Of a stretch of 13,703 nucleotides of DNA, positions 1-6,269 are shown in pieces. Source of the stretch: an uncultured Oscillibacter sp. (lineage in GTDB: Bacteria > Bacillota_A > Clostridia > Oscillospirales > Oscillospiraceae). The position numbers were made by a program, and so were the translations under genes. The stretch's first letter is position 1. Each line of letters begins with the position of its first letter. The notes under the pieces are model-generated. The model was not told where the DNA came from, made no database searches, and saw only the letters and a list, made by a program, of their open reading frames with translations. Location of the stretch: NCBI GenBank assembly GCA_948902155.1, contig CAQVQZ010000039.1, forward strand, positions 1 to 13,703, read 5' to 3'.

Positions 1-31
1 CGCCCTCCCGCGTCTTGTAGGGATGCTTCAT
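1..31 (-). CDS. Start of a leftward gene cut by the window edge
   Basis: Ten codons, reading MKHPYKTREG, can be read leftward from an ATG at 31-29 before the sequence ends. A purine-rich AAAGGCGAGA lies upstream as a possible ribosome site. A good sigma-70-type promoter at 100-128 points at it with a leader of roughly 60 nt. The leader can form a small hairpin (71-76 with 82-87). The product cannot be identified from ten residues. Confidence 0.4.
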   Translation of the reverse strand, partial: MKHPYKTREG

Positions 32-99
32 AACGTCGTCTCGCCTTTCCGTCTAGTAAATGGTATGGGCACGGCGGAAAACGCCGTACACAAACCCTT

Positions 100-128
100 A
101 TTTTAAAGGATTTTCCCCGGAAGGTCAA
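100..128 (-). promoter_or_regulatory. Sigma-70-type promoter for the leftward edge gene
   Basis: On the minus strand TTGACC (128-123) is followed after exactly 17 nt by TAAAAT (105-100). Transcription should start near position 93. A 6-bp hairpin (71-87) then lies close to the 5' end of the mRNA and may protect it. The spacing and both hexamers are close to consensus. Confidence 0.6.
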
Positions 129-248
129 GAGCAATTCTGAAAATCTCAACTGAAATATTATCCGAAAAAAACACACCCCACCAAAGGCTCCGCCTGTACA
201 TTTGCCCATCCTCTTCCCGCAATTTTGGTAGATTTTTTCATAAAACCG

Positions 249-257
249 TGGTATGCT
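249..257 (+). promoter_or_regulatory. Possible extended -10 promoter for the FHA-SEDS gene
   Basis: TGGTATGCT at 249-257 fits an extended -10 element (TGn followed by TATGCT). The upstream -35 is poor: TTGGTA at 225-230 is 21 nt away. It lies about 90 nt before the ribosome site of the first rightward gene. This is the only plausible rightward promoter seen in the 1-346 intergenic stretch. The rest of that stretch shows nothing else convincing. Confidence 0.35.
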
Positions 258-346
258 AGGGTTTGCTTACAGACGCAAGCCTGACATACGCCCTCTGCCA
301 CCCGGCAGTCTGCCTGTTTGAACCACCACGAAAGGAGGCGGCGTTT

Positions 347-2056
347 ATGGACTTCGCGGAACTGCTGGCAGCCAACCCCAGCCTGGGGCTGTGGTACACC
401 AGCTTTGTGCGCTTCCTCTTTCCCGTCCTGGCGGGGGCCATCCTCTGGCGGGCCGTCCACTCCCTGCTCCGGATTCCCCACACCCCGGAGACCTGGGGGC
501 AGCTCAGCCTGCCGGGAGGCGGGTCCATCCCCCTCAACCACTGGGAGAACATCCTGGGCCGGGGACGCAGCGCAGATGTGCGCCTGAACTACCCCAGCGT
601 CTCCCGGCAGCACGCCGCCCTCTGCCGGAACGAGGACGACGAATGGACCCTCTACGACCTGAACTCCAAAGGCGGCGTCCTGCTCAACGGCCAGCGGGTG
701 GAAGGGTCCTCCCGCCTCCAGCTGGGGGACCGCATCGAGCTGGGGGGCGTGCCGCTGCTCTTCCTGCCCCAGACCGTGGCGGAGCGGGAGGAGCTGGAGG
801 AAAAACGCCGGGCGGAGCGGCCCGCCGTTATGTGGCCCTCCTTTTTATGGCTGACGGTGTTCCAGCTCCTGGCCTGCGTGCAGCTGATGATCTCCGCCGG
901 GGAGGCGGCGTCCCCCGCCATTCCCCTGGCGTTCCTGGGCCTGACGGCGGTCATGTGGCTCTATGCCGTCGCCCTGCGGCTGAGCCGCTGCGTGGGCTTT
1001 GAGATGGAGACCATCGCCTTTTTCCTCTCCACGCTGTCACTGTCCGTCACCGCCTCCAGCGCGCCGGGGAGCCTATATAAGCAGCTCTTGGCAATTATCC
1101 TGGGCCTGCTGCTGTTCCTGACCCTGGGGCTCTTTCTCCGGGACCTGGGCCGGGTGCAGCGGAACCGCTGGGCCATGGCGGCGCTGTCCATCGGCTTGCT
1201 GGCGGTCACGCTGCTGCTGGGGCAGTCCAAATACGGCGCGGTGAACTGGATTTCCGTTGGCCCGCTGTCCTTTCAGCCTTCGGAGATCGCCAAGATCTGC
1301 TACATCTTCGCCGGTTCCGCCACCCTGGAGCGGCTGTTTCACCGGCGGAATCTGACGCTGTTCATCGTGCTCACCGGCGTCTGCGTGGGGCTGCTGGGCC
1401 TCATGAGCGATTTCGGCACGGCGGCGATTTTCTTTGTCACCTTCCTGGTCCTGGCCTATCTCCGCTCCGGGGACTTTGCCACGTTGTCCCTCATCTGCGG
1501 CGGGGCGGTGTTCGGGGCGGGAATCATTGTGAAGTTCAAGCCCTACATTCTCAGCCGCTTCGCCTCCTGGGGCCACGCCTGGGCGGACGCCTCCGGGCAG
1601 GGCTACCAGCAGACCCGGACCATGTCCGCCGCGGCCTCCGGGGGCCTGCTGGGCATGGGGGCCGGGGGCGGCTGGCTCCACCGGGTCCCGGCGGCGGACA
1701 CTGATCTGGTGTTCGGGATGCTCTGTGAGGAGTGGGGGCTGCTGATCGCCTGTTTCGCCGTGGGGGCCATTGTGGCCCTGGCCTTTTTCACGGTCCGGGC
1801 CTGCCGGGCGGCGCGGAGCAGCTTTTACTGCCTGGCCGCCTGTGCCGCCGGGTCCCTGCTGGTGTTTCAGACGTGCCTGAACGTATTCGGCTCCGTGGAC
1901 CTGCTGCCCCTCACCGGGGTGACGTTCCCCTTTGTTTCCAACGGCGGGTCCGCCATGATGTCCGCCTGGGGGCTGCTGGCCTTTTTGAAAGCTGCCGATA
2001 CCCGCAAAAACTCCAGCTTCGGCGTCAAAAACTGCACTTCATTCCGTCCGGCTTAA
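347..2056 (+). CDS. FHA-domain SEDS peptidoglycan glycosyltransferase (FtsW/RodA/SpoVE family)
   Basis: This is a 569-aa membrane protein predicted to polymerise lipid II into glycan strands, working with a class B PBP such as the one encoded next. After a first helix (about 20-40) comes a forkhead-associated domain (about 65-140) with the core residues GR at 71-72, SRQH at 86-89 and N114. FHA domains bind phosphothreonine. From about 163 on there are about ten membrane helices. Near 446-458 the loop RVPAADTDLVF matches the conserved SEDS extracellular loop, with D453 the likely catalytic-type aspartate. Near 518-534 the family signature LTGVTFPFVSNGGSA is intact. The ATG at 347 is chosen because AAAGGAGG (331-338) sits 8 nt before it; a longer reading from a TTG at 263 has no such site. 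The stop codon lies in the loop of a 7-bp hairpin (2046-2064) that lacks a T-run. The family is certain. Whether it serves elongation, division or sporulation cannot be read from the sequence. Confidence 0.92.
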   Translation: MDFAELLAANPSLGLWYTSFVRFLFPVLAGAILWRAVHSLLRIPHTPETWGQLSLPGGGSIPLNHWENILGRGRSADVRLNYPSVSRQHAALCRNEDDEWTLYDLNSKGGVLLNGQRVEGSSRLQLGDRIELGGVPLLFLPQTVAEREELEEKRRAERPAVMWPSFLWLTVFQLLACVQLMISAGEAASPAIPLAFLGLTAVMWLYAVALRLSRCVGFEMETIAFFLSTLSLSVTASSAPGSLYKQLLAIILGLLLFLTLGLFLRDLGRVQRNRWAMAALSIGLLAVTLLLGQSKYGAVNWISVGPLSFQPSEIAKICYIFAGSATLERLFHRRNLTLFIVLTGVCVGLLGLMSDFGTAAIFFVTFLVLAYLRSGDFATLSLICGGAVFGAGIIVKFKPYILSRFASWGHAWADASGQGYQQTRTMSAAASGGLLGMGAGGGWLHRVPAADTDLVFGMLCEEWGLLIACFAVGAIVALAFFTVRACRAARSSFYCLAACAAGSLLVFQTCLNVFGSVDLLPLTGVTFPFVSNGGSAMMSAWGLLAFLKAADTRKNSSFGVKNCTSFRPA

Positions 2057-2094
2057 CGCCGGACATCCATTCCGTTCCGTTTCCTCCGCCTCCT

Positions 2095-2120
2095 TCAAGG
2101 GGGAGCGGGCTCCCCCTTGA
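2095..2120. repeat. Perfect 12-bp inverted repeat
   Basis: The arms at 2095-2106 and 2109-2120 are perfectly complementary (TCAAGGGGGAGC and its partner) around a 2-nt centre. No T-run follows on either strand, so it is not a standard intrinsic terminator. A second short C5/G5 hairpin follows at 2131-2143. It could be a dispersed palindromic intergenic element or an mRNA processing/stability hairpin between the SEDS and PBP genes. Confidence 0.6.
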
Positions 2121-2143
2121 GCAACCCCCACCCCCTGCGGGGG

Positions 2144-2206
2144 GACGAGGGACGAAAGACGGGGGACGGGAGACGGGAGACGTAGGGCGAAAGACGGGAG
2201 ACGGGG
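2144..2206 (+). repeat. Nine-unit heptanucleotide tandem repeat (GACGRRR) before the PBP start
   Basis: Nine consecutive 7-nt units in perfect register read GACGAGG, GACGAAA, GACGGGG, GACGGGA, GACGGGA, GACGTAG, GGCGAAA, GACGGGA, GACGGGG. The tract ends 10 nt before the GTG start of the PBP gene. Its last unit forms part of the GGGGGAGGG ribosome-binding region (2203-2211). It is almost all purine on the coding strand. Unit number may vary between strains and could change the leader and translation. Confidence 0.8.
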
Positions 2207-2216
2207 GAGGGATTTT

Positions 2217-3587
2217 GTGAAGAAAATCGAAAATCGGGCAGTTGTCTGCTTTTTGCTGGCTTTGGTGCTGGCGGCGGGGATGGTGCTCTTTCTCTTCCGT
2301 TATCTGACCCAGGGGGGAAGCTGGGCTTCCGCCGCGTTTAACCGGCATCTTTACAACAATCAGGGGCAGCTTGCCGCCGGGACGGTGACGGACCGGGACG
2401 GCGACGTGCTTTCCACTATGAAGGATGGGAAGCGGGTCTACTATGACAGCGAGACGGTGCGGAAGGCGACCCTCCACGCGGTGGGGGACCTTCAGGGCAA
2501 CATCGGCGCGGGGGCGCTGAACGCTTTTGCCGGCCGGATGACGGGCTGGAACCTTATCAACGGAGCCTTTGGCGCGGACCGGGGCGGGGAGCTGATGCTG
2601 ACCCTGGACGCCCGGTACAACTATGAGGCGTATCAGGCCCTGAACGGTAAGTCCGGGGCGGTGGCGGTCTACAACTACAAGACCGGCGAGATTCTCTGCA
2701 TGGTGTCCGCGCCCAGCTACGACCCGCTGAACGTTCCCGCCGGTCTGGAGGAGAACGACCGCTACAAAGGGGCCTATTTGAACCGTTTCCTCTCCTCCGT
2801 TTTCACGCCCGGTTCGGTGTACAAGACCGTCACGCTGGCGGCGGCGCTGGAGCAGATTCCGGACCTCAAAAGCCGCTCCTGGACCTGCTCCGGCTCCGTG
2901 CAGATCGGGGACGAGACCATCGTCTGTTCCGGGGTCCACGGGGAGCAGGACATTGCCGCCGCCTTTGCCAACAGCTGCAATGTGGCTTTCTCCCAGCTGG
3001 CCGTGGAGCTGGGGGCGGACATCCTCCGGAAATACACGGAACAGGCGGGGCTGACCGCCAGCTATGAGATTGACGGCCTGCCCTCCGCCAAAGGGTCCTT
3101 CGGCTGGTCCGGCATCACCGAGGGCCGCCTGGGCTGGGCCGGAGTAGGGCAGGACCAGGACCTGGTGAATCCCTGCGCCCTGATGGTCTACATGGGCGCT
3201 GTCGCCAACGGCGGGAAGGCGGCGGAGCCGTACCTGATTCTGAAAACCAAAAACGGGATTCCCTCCCTGCCCCACCGGACCCGCCGGACCGGGACGCTGA
3301 TTGCCAAGCAAACGGCGGACGCCCTGGCGGAGCTGATGGCGGGCAACGTGGAAGCCACCTATGGCACAAGCCGCTTCCCCAACATGGACCTGTGCGCCAA
3401 GTCCGGCACCGCCGAGGTGGGGGAGGGGAAAAGCCCCCACGCCTGGTTTGCCGGGTTCCTCCGGAATGAAGACGCGCCCTACGCCTTCGTGGTGCTGGTG
3501 GAAAACGGCGGCGGCGGCAGCAGCGTGGCGGGCACGGTGGCCGGGAAGGTCTTGGACGTCATGGTTAACGGATACGAGAAAGGATAA
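2217..3587 (+). CDS. Penicillin-binding transpeptidase (short class B PBP)
   Basis: This 456-aa DD-transpeptidase cross-links peptidoglycan outside the membrane and is anchored by one N-terminal helix (about 7-29). All three active-site motifs are present: S200-V-Y-K203 (nucleophile motif), S253-C-N255 (SxN) and K395-S-G-T398 (KTG-type). Between the anchor and the transpeptidase domain there is only a short segment (about 50-125). This is much shorter than the N-terminal region of division PBPs such as PBP2B or FtsI (550-700 aa in total). The size resembles the PbpA type (about 490 aa), which in Actinobacteria is encoded next to RodA. The GTG start is supported by GGGGGAGGG just upstream. Together with the SEDS gene 160 nt before it this is a classic SEDS-bPBP pair. 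The 168-aa gene follows after 3 nt, so translation is probably coupled. It is unlikely to be a resistance PBP, but this cannot be excluded. Confidence 0.92.
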   Translation: MKKIENRAVVCFLLALVLAAGMVLFLFRYLTQGGSWASAAFNRHLYNNQGQLAAGTVTDRDGDVLSTMKDGKRVYYDSETVRKATLHAVGDLQGNIGAGALNAFAGRMTGWNLINGAFGADRGGELMLTLDARYNYEAYQALNGKSGAVAVYNYKTGEILCMVSAPSYDPLNVPAGLEENDRYKGAYLNRFLSSVFTPGSVYKTVTLAAALEQIPDLKSRSWTCSGSVQIGDETIVCSGVHGEQDIAAAFANSCNVAFSQLAVELGADILRKYTEQAGLTASYEIDGLPSAKGSFGWSGITEGRLGWAGVGQDQDLVNPCALMVYMGAVANGGKAAEPYLILKTKNGIPSLPHRTRRTGTLIAKQTADALAELMAGNVEATYGTSRFPNMDLCAKSGTAEVGEGKSPHAWFAGFLRNEDAPYAFVVLVENGGGGSSVAGTVAGKVLDVMVNGYEKG

Positions 3588-3590
3588 GCG

Positions 3591-4097
3591 ATGGATTTTT
3601 CGGGCGGAAACCACCTCCTCCTTCGCCGGAGCGGCGGGGAGCTGGACCAGATTTTTATCTATTTCATGCGGACGATGCTGCACCTGTACAAATCCGGCAT
3701 AGAACATCTTCCGCTGGAAAACCCGCTGGAACGGGAGCCCCTGCGGTCCTTTCTGGACGAGGCCATGTACATCGTCCTGCGGTGCCTGCCGCCGGAGATG
3801 GGGCGGATGGTGCTGGAGTCCCAGCGGGAGGCCATCCTCAGCCGGGGCCCGGTAACGGCGGAGGATGCCCTGCGGCTGCGGTTCATCCAGGAGCTGGCTT
3901 TGTCCCTCCAAAACCGGAACTTTGAGCTGTTTTACGACTTCTTCCTCGGAAGCCAGGAGTTCTGGGGCGCGCCTGCCATGGAGTACGCCGCCTTGACCTT
4001 CTACCCCAACCTGCCCCCGGAAGTCCGGGAGCGCTGTCATATCGAAAATCCCATCGAGACCATGCGGCCCGAATCGCTGCGGCTCGATGATTACTAA
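3591..4097 (+). CDS. Uncharacterised 168-aa protein coupled to the PBP gene
   Basis: I do not recognise this family. The ATG at 3591 begins 3 nt after the PBP stop, with AAAGGA inside the end of the PBP gene as ribosome site, so the two are almost certainly co-translated. The product is predicted soluble and mainly helical. It has no signal peptide and no membrane helix. Segments such as ELDQIFIYFMRTMLHLY (about 17-33) and LRFIQELALSLQNRNFELFYDFF (about 95-117) look amphipathic and suited to protein-protein contacts. Base composition and codon use match the neighbours. By position it could be a cytoplasmic partner or regulator of the SEDS/PBP pair. This is inference from linkage only. Confidence 0.8.
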   Translation: MDFSGGNHLLLRRSGGELDQIFIYFMRTMLHLYKSGIEHLPLENPLEREPLRSFLDEAMYIVLRCLPPEMGRMVLESQREAILSRGPVTAEDALRLRFIQELALSLQNRNFELFYDFFLGSQEFWGAPAMEYAALTFYPNLPPEVRERCHIENPIETMRPESLRLDDY

Positions 4098-4135
4098 TTG
4101 TAAATAGAAATCTATATTCAACGGAGGGTATACAA

Positions 4136-4435
4136 ATGAAACGCGGAAGCAAGTTCTTTCTGGAAGGGGACAAGCAGCTGAGCATGGGGGCGATCTTCTC
4201 CGGCATCGGCTTTCTGCTCTACACGCTGGCCACGGTCATGGGCCAGGAGTGGGCGGCGGACGCCATCATCGTGATTTTCAGCGGGGTGTCGGTGTACGTG
4301 TTCGCCTCGGTGGCGCGGGCCCGGCGGCGGGACAAGAACGCCGTCAGCCTGAACCTCTATTGGGGTCAGGCGGCGCTGGCCCTGCTGACGTGCATGTGCG
4401 CGATTCTGACGCTGCGGGAAAAAACCGGCTTGTAA
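4136..4435 (+). CDS. Small three-helix membrane protein of unknown function
   Basis: This 99-aa protein has a short basic N-terminus (MKRGSKFFLEGDKQ) and three hydrophobic segments at about 17-35, 40-59 and 73-93. A positively charged turn (RARRRDK) lies between helices two and three and probably faces the cytoplasm. GGAGGG (4123-4128) lies 7 nt before the ATG. The gene starts 38 nt after the 168-aa ORF and is the last of the wall cluster, followed at once by a terminator. I know no function for it. It might be a membrane partner of the SEDS/PBP machinery or simply co-transcribed. Confidence 0.75.
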   Translation: MKRGSKFFLEGDKQLSMGAIFSGIGFLLYTLATVMGQEWAADAIIVIFSGVSVYVFASVARARRRDKNAVSLNLYWGQAALALLTCMCAILTLREKTGL

Positions 4436-4440
4436 AGCAA

Positions 4441-4475
4441 ACCGCCCGGAAAGGCATTGGACCTCTCCGGGCGGT
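4441..4475. terminator. Intrinsic terminator closing the wall-gene cluster
   Basis: ACCGCCCGGA (4441-4450) pairs perfectly with TCCGGGCGGT (4466-4475). Three further pairs are possible inside the loop after one mismatch. CTTTCGTT follows on the plus strand and a T-containing GGTTTGCTTT follows on the minus strand. It lies 5 nt after the stop of the 99-aa gene and probably works mainly rightward, possibly both ways. Confidence 0.75.
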
Positions 4476-4540
4476 CTTTCGTTACCGTCGCTTCGGCTTA
4501 GTAAAGCGCCGGACAAACAGAGCGCGCGAAAGCTTTTTTG

Positions 4541-4566
4541 GTTACTTTTTTCTCGAAAAAAGTAAC
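4541..4566. repeat. AT-rich 11-bp palindrome at the end of metQ, possible terminator
   Basis: GTTACTTTTTT (4541-4551) and AAAAAAGTAAC (4556-4566) are perfect inverted copies around CTCG. The palindrome abuts the metQ stop codon (4569-4567). Read leftward the 3' arm ends in A residues followed by CAAAAAAGC, so it lacks the usual GC stem plus T-run. It may still end metQ transcripts or stabilise their 3' ends. A related T-run/CG/A-run palindrome occurs at 7722-7736. Confidence 0.5.
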
Positions 4567-5361
4567 TCAGAAGGCGGGGACGACGGCGCCGCCGTAGGTA
4601 TTGTTGATATACTCCTTGACGGCGTCGGACTGGAGGGCCTTCACCAGGGCCTGGACGGCCTCGTTGTTCTCATTGCCCTCCTTCACCACCAGCACGTTCA
4701 CATAGGGGGAATCCGCGTCCTCAATGGCGGCGGAATCGGTGACGGGGTTCAGGCCAGCGCCCAGGGCGTAGTTGGAGTTGATGGCGGCGAGGGACACCTC
4801 GTCCAGGTTGGCGGGGACGTTCTCTGCGGCCAGCTCCACGAACTCCAGGTTCTTGGGGTTCTCGGCGATGTCCTTGGGGGTGGAGTCCAGCTTGGTGCTG
4901 TCCGCCAGCTTGATGAGGCCCTGGGCCTCCAGCAGGAGAAGGGCCCGGCCCTCGTTGGTGGCGTCGTTGGGGACGGCTACCTTGCCGCCGTCGGGGATGG
5001 CGTCCAGAGAGGCGGAATTGCCCGCGTACAGGCCCATGGGCTCGATGTGCACGCCGGCCACGCTCACCAGGTGGGTGCCACGCTCGGCGTTGAAATCGTC
5101 CAGATAGGGCACGTGCTGGAAGTAGTTGGCGTCCTCGTCCCCGTCCTCCACGGCAGTGTTGGGCACCACGTAGTCGGAGTATTCGTTGACCACCAGCTCG
5201 ATGCCCTGCTCCTTCAGGATGTCCACACACTGCTTCAGAATCTCGGCGTGGGGAGTGGGCGAGGCGGCGACCTTCAAGGTGGCGGACTTCTTGCCGCCGC
5301 AGGCGGCCAGAGACAGCGCCAGCACCAGCGCCAGGGTCAGAGCAAAAATCTTCTTTTTCAT
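4567..5361 (-). CDS. metQ: Methionine ABC transporter substrate-binding lipoprotein
   Basis: This 264-aa NlpA/MetQ-type lipoprotein captures methionine (usually D- and L-forms) outside the cell and delivers it to MetI/MetN. The signal peptide MKKKIFALTLALVLALSLAAC ends in a lipobox with C21 as the lipidated residue, followed by GGKK. The mature part shows family features such as LKVAASPTPHAEIL near its start and the region GTHLVSVAGVHIEPMGLY in the middle. Its length is normal for MetQ. The ATG at 5361 is chosen because GGAGG lies 8 nt upstream; a TTG 15 nt earlier overlaps that site. It is the last gene of the leftward metN-metI-metQ set but lies about 155 nt behind metI. The substrate is assigned from the family and supported by the Met T-box upstream of metN. 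Confidence 0.9.
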   Translation of the reverse strand: MKKKIFALTLALVLALSLAACGGKKSATLKVAASPTPHAEILKQCVDILKEQGIELVVNEYSDYVVPNTAVEDGDEDANYFQHVPYLDDFNAERGTHLVSVAGVHIEPMGLYAGNSASLDAIPDGGKVAVPNDATNEGRALLLLEAQGLIKLADSTKLDSTPKDIAENPKNLEFVELAAENVPANLDEVSLAAINSNYALGAGLNPVTDSAAIEDADSPYVNVLVVKEGNENNEAVQALVKALQSDAVKEYINNTYGGAVVPAF

Positions 5362-5516
5362 GATGGGTTCCTCCAATTTTAACAGGATGTCTTATGCCGA
5401 AGGGTCCCTCCGGCCCCGTCTTCCCTCCCCCGGCGCTTTCTGCGCGCACCGGAAGCTCCGGGAGGGGAACGCGGTTTTCTATTCCAAACGCCTGCCGCTC
5501 CGGCAGACGGCATGGA
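5362..5516 (-). other. metI-metQ intergenic spacer with a hairpin
   Basis: The spacer is unusually long for an importer operon. It holds a 6-bp hairpin read leftward (CTGCCG at 5492-5497 with CGGCAG at 5501-5506) a few bases after the metI stop. No T-run follows. No strong promoter for metQ alone is visible. The hairpin could stabilise or separate mRNA segments and so adjust MetQ against MetNI, a common need because binding proteins are required in excess. Confidence 0.4.
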
Positions 5517-6269
5517 TTACTTCGCGCGGGATTTCCACTGGAACAGGAGCGTGCTGAAGCCCCCGAAGGGATCGGACCGCGCCGCCGCGTCCAGCCGTTT
5601 GTCCACGCGGCGGGACAGGCGGTTGAACACCGTCTGAACCACCTGCACCAGAATGATGAGGAAAATCACCGTGATCCACATGACCGAGGGCACGTTCCTC
5701 TGGTGCCCGTAACGGATGGCCAGGTCCCCCAGGCCCCCGGCCCCCATGGTGCCCGCCATGGCGGTGTAGCCCACGATGGCGATGAGGGACACGGACCCCC
5801 CCAGAATCAAGGAGGGCTTCGCCTCCGGCAGGTAGACCTTCCACACAATCTGGAAGGCGGAGGCCCCCATGGACTGGGCCGCCTCCACGACTCCCGCGTC
5901 CACCTCGCTCAGGGCGGTTTCCACCATCCGGGCGATGAAGGGGGCGGCGGAGACCACCAGGGGCACCACGGCTCCCCGGATGCCGATTTTCGTGCCCACG
6001 ATGAACTTGGTGAAGGGGAACAGGGCAATCATCAAAATGATGAAGGGCAGGGAGCGCCCGACGTTGATGATCCAGCCCAGGGCGGCGTTGACGGCCCGGT
6101 TGGGCCGGATGCCGTGGGGCTGGGTCAGAATCATGACCACGCCCATGGGAAGGCCGATGAGATAGGCGAGAAACGTGGAAAGCCCGGTCATCAAGAGGGT
6201 GTCCCAGACGCCTTTTGCCAGGATGGCGCCGTATTCCGCCCAGAAGGCGGGGGTAAAAATCTCAGCCAC
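5517..6269 (-). CDS. metI: Methionine ABC transporter permease
   Basis: This 250-aa inner-membrane permease forms the translocation path as a dimer with MetN. Five or so hydrophobic segments span about 20-215. The cytoplasmic EAA loop that docks on the ATPase is clear at about 145-170 (EAAQSMGASAFQIVWKVYLP). The conserved GRSLPFIIL segment precedes it. Typical MetI proteins are about 217-230 aa; here an extra polar tail of about 25 residues follows the last helix. The start is a GTG at 6269 with AGGAGG 9 nt upstream. It overlaps the end of metN by 8 nt, which implies translational coupling. Confidence 0.92.
   Translation of the reverse strand: MAEIFTPAFWAEYGAILAKGVWDTLLMTGLSTFLAYLIGLPMGVVMILTQPHGIRPNRAVNAALGWIINVGRSLPFIILMIALFPFTKFIVGTKIGIRGAVVPLVVSAAPFIARMVETALSEVDAGVVEAAQSMGASAFQIVWKVYLPEAKPSLILGGSVSLIAIVGYTAMAGTMGAGGLGDLAIRYGHQRNVPSVMWITVIFLIILVQVVQTVFNRLSRRVDKRLDAAARSDPFGGFSTLLFQWKSRAK

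Noticed and set aside
263..346. TTG start extending the FHA-SEDS protein by 28 residues
   Set aside because: No ribosome site precedes it, whereas AAAGGAGG is correctly placed before the ATG at 347.
2144..2206. CRISPR array
   Set aside because: The repeat unit is 7 nt with no spacers, so it is a simple tandem repeat. No other array-like pattern occurs in the window.
2025..4121. 698-codon open frame on the minus strand
   Set aside because: It lies opposite the PBP and 168-aa genes, which have clear motifs. The translation is rich in P, R, G, H and Q with no domain, typical of antisense frames in GC-rich DNA.
4249..5382. 377-codon plus-strand open frame
   Set aside because: It is out of frame over the 99-aa gene and antisense to metQ. 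The G/V/L-rich translation is a mirror of the metQ reading frame.
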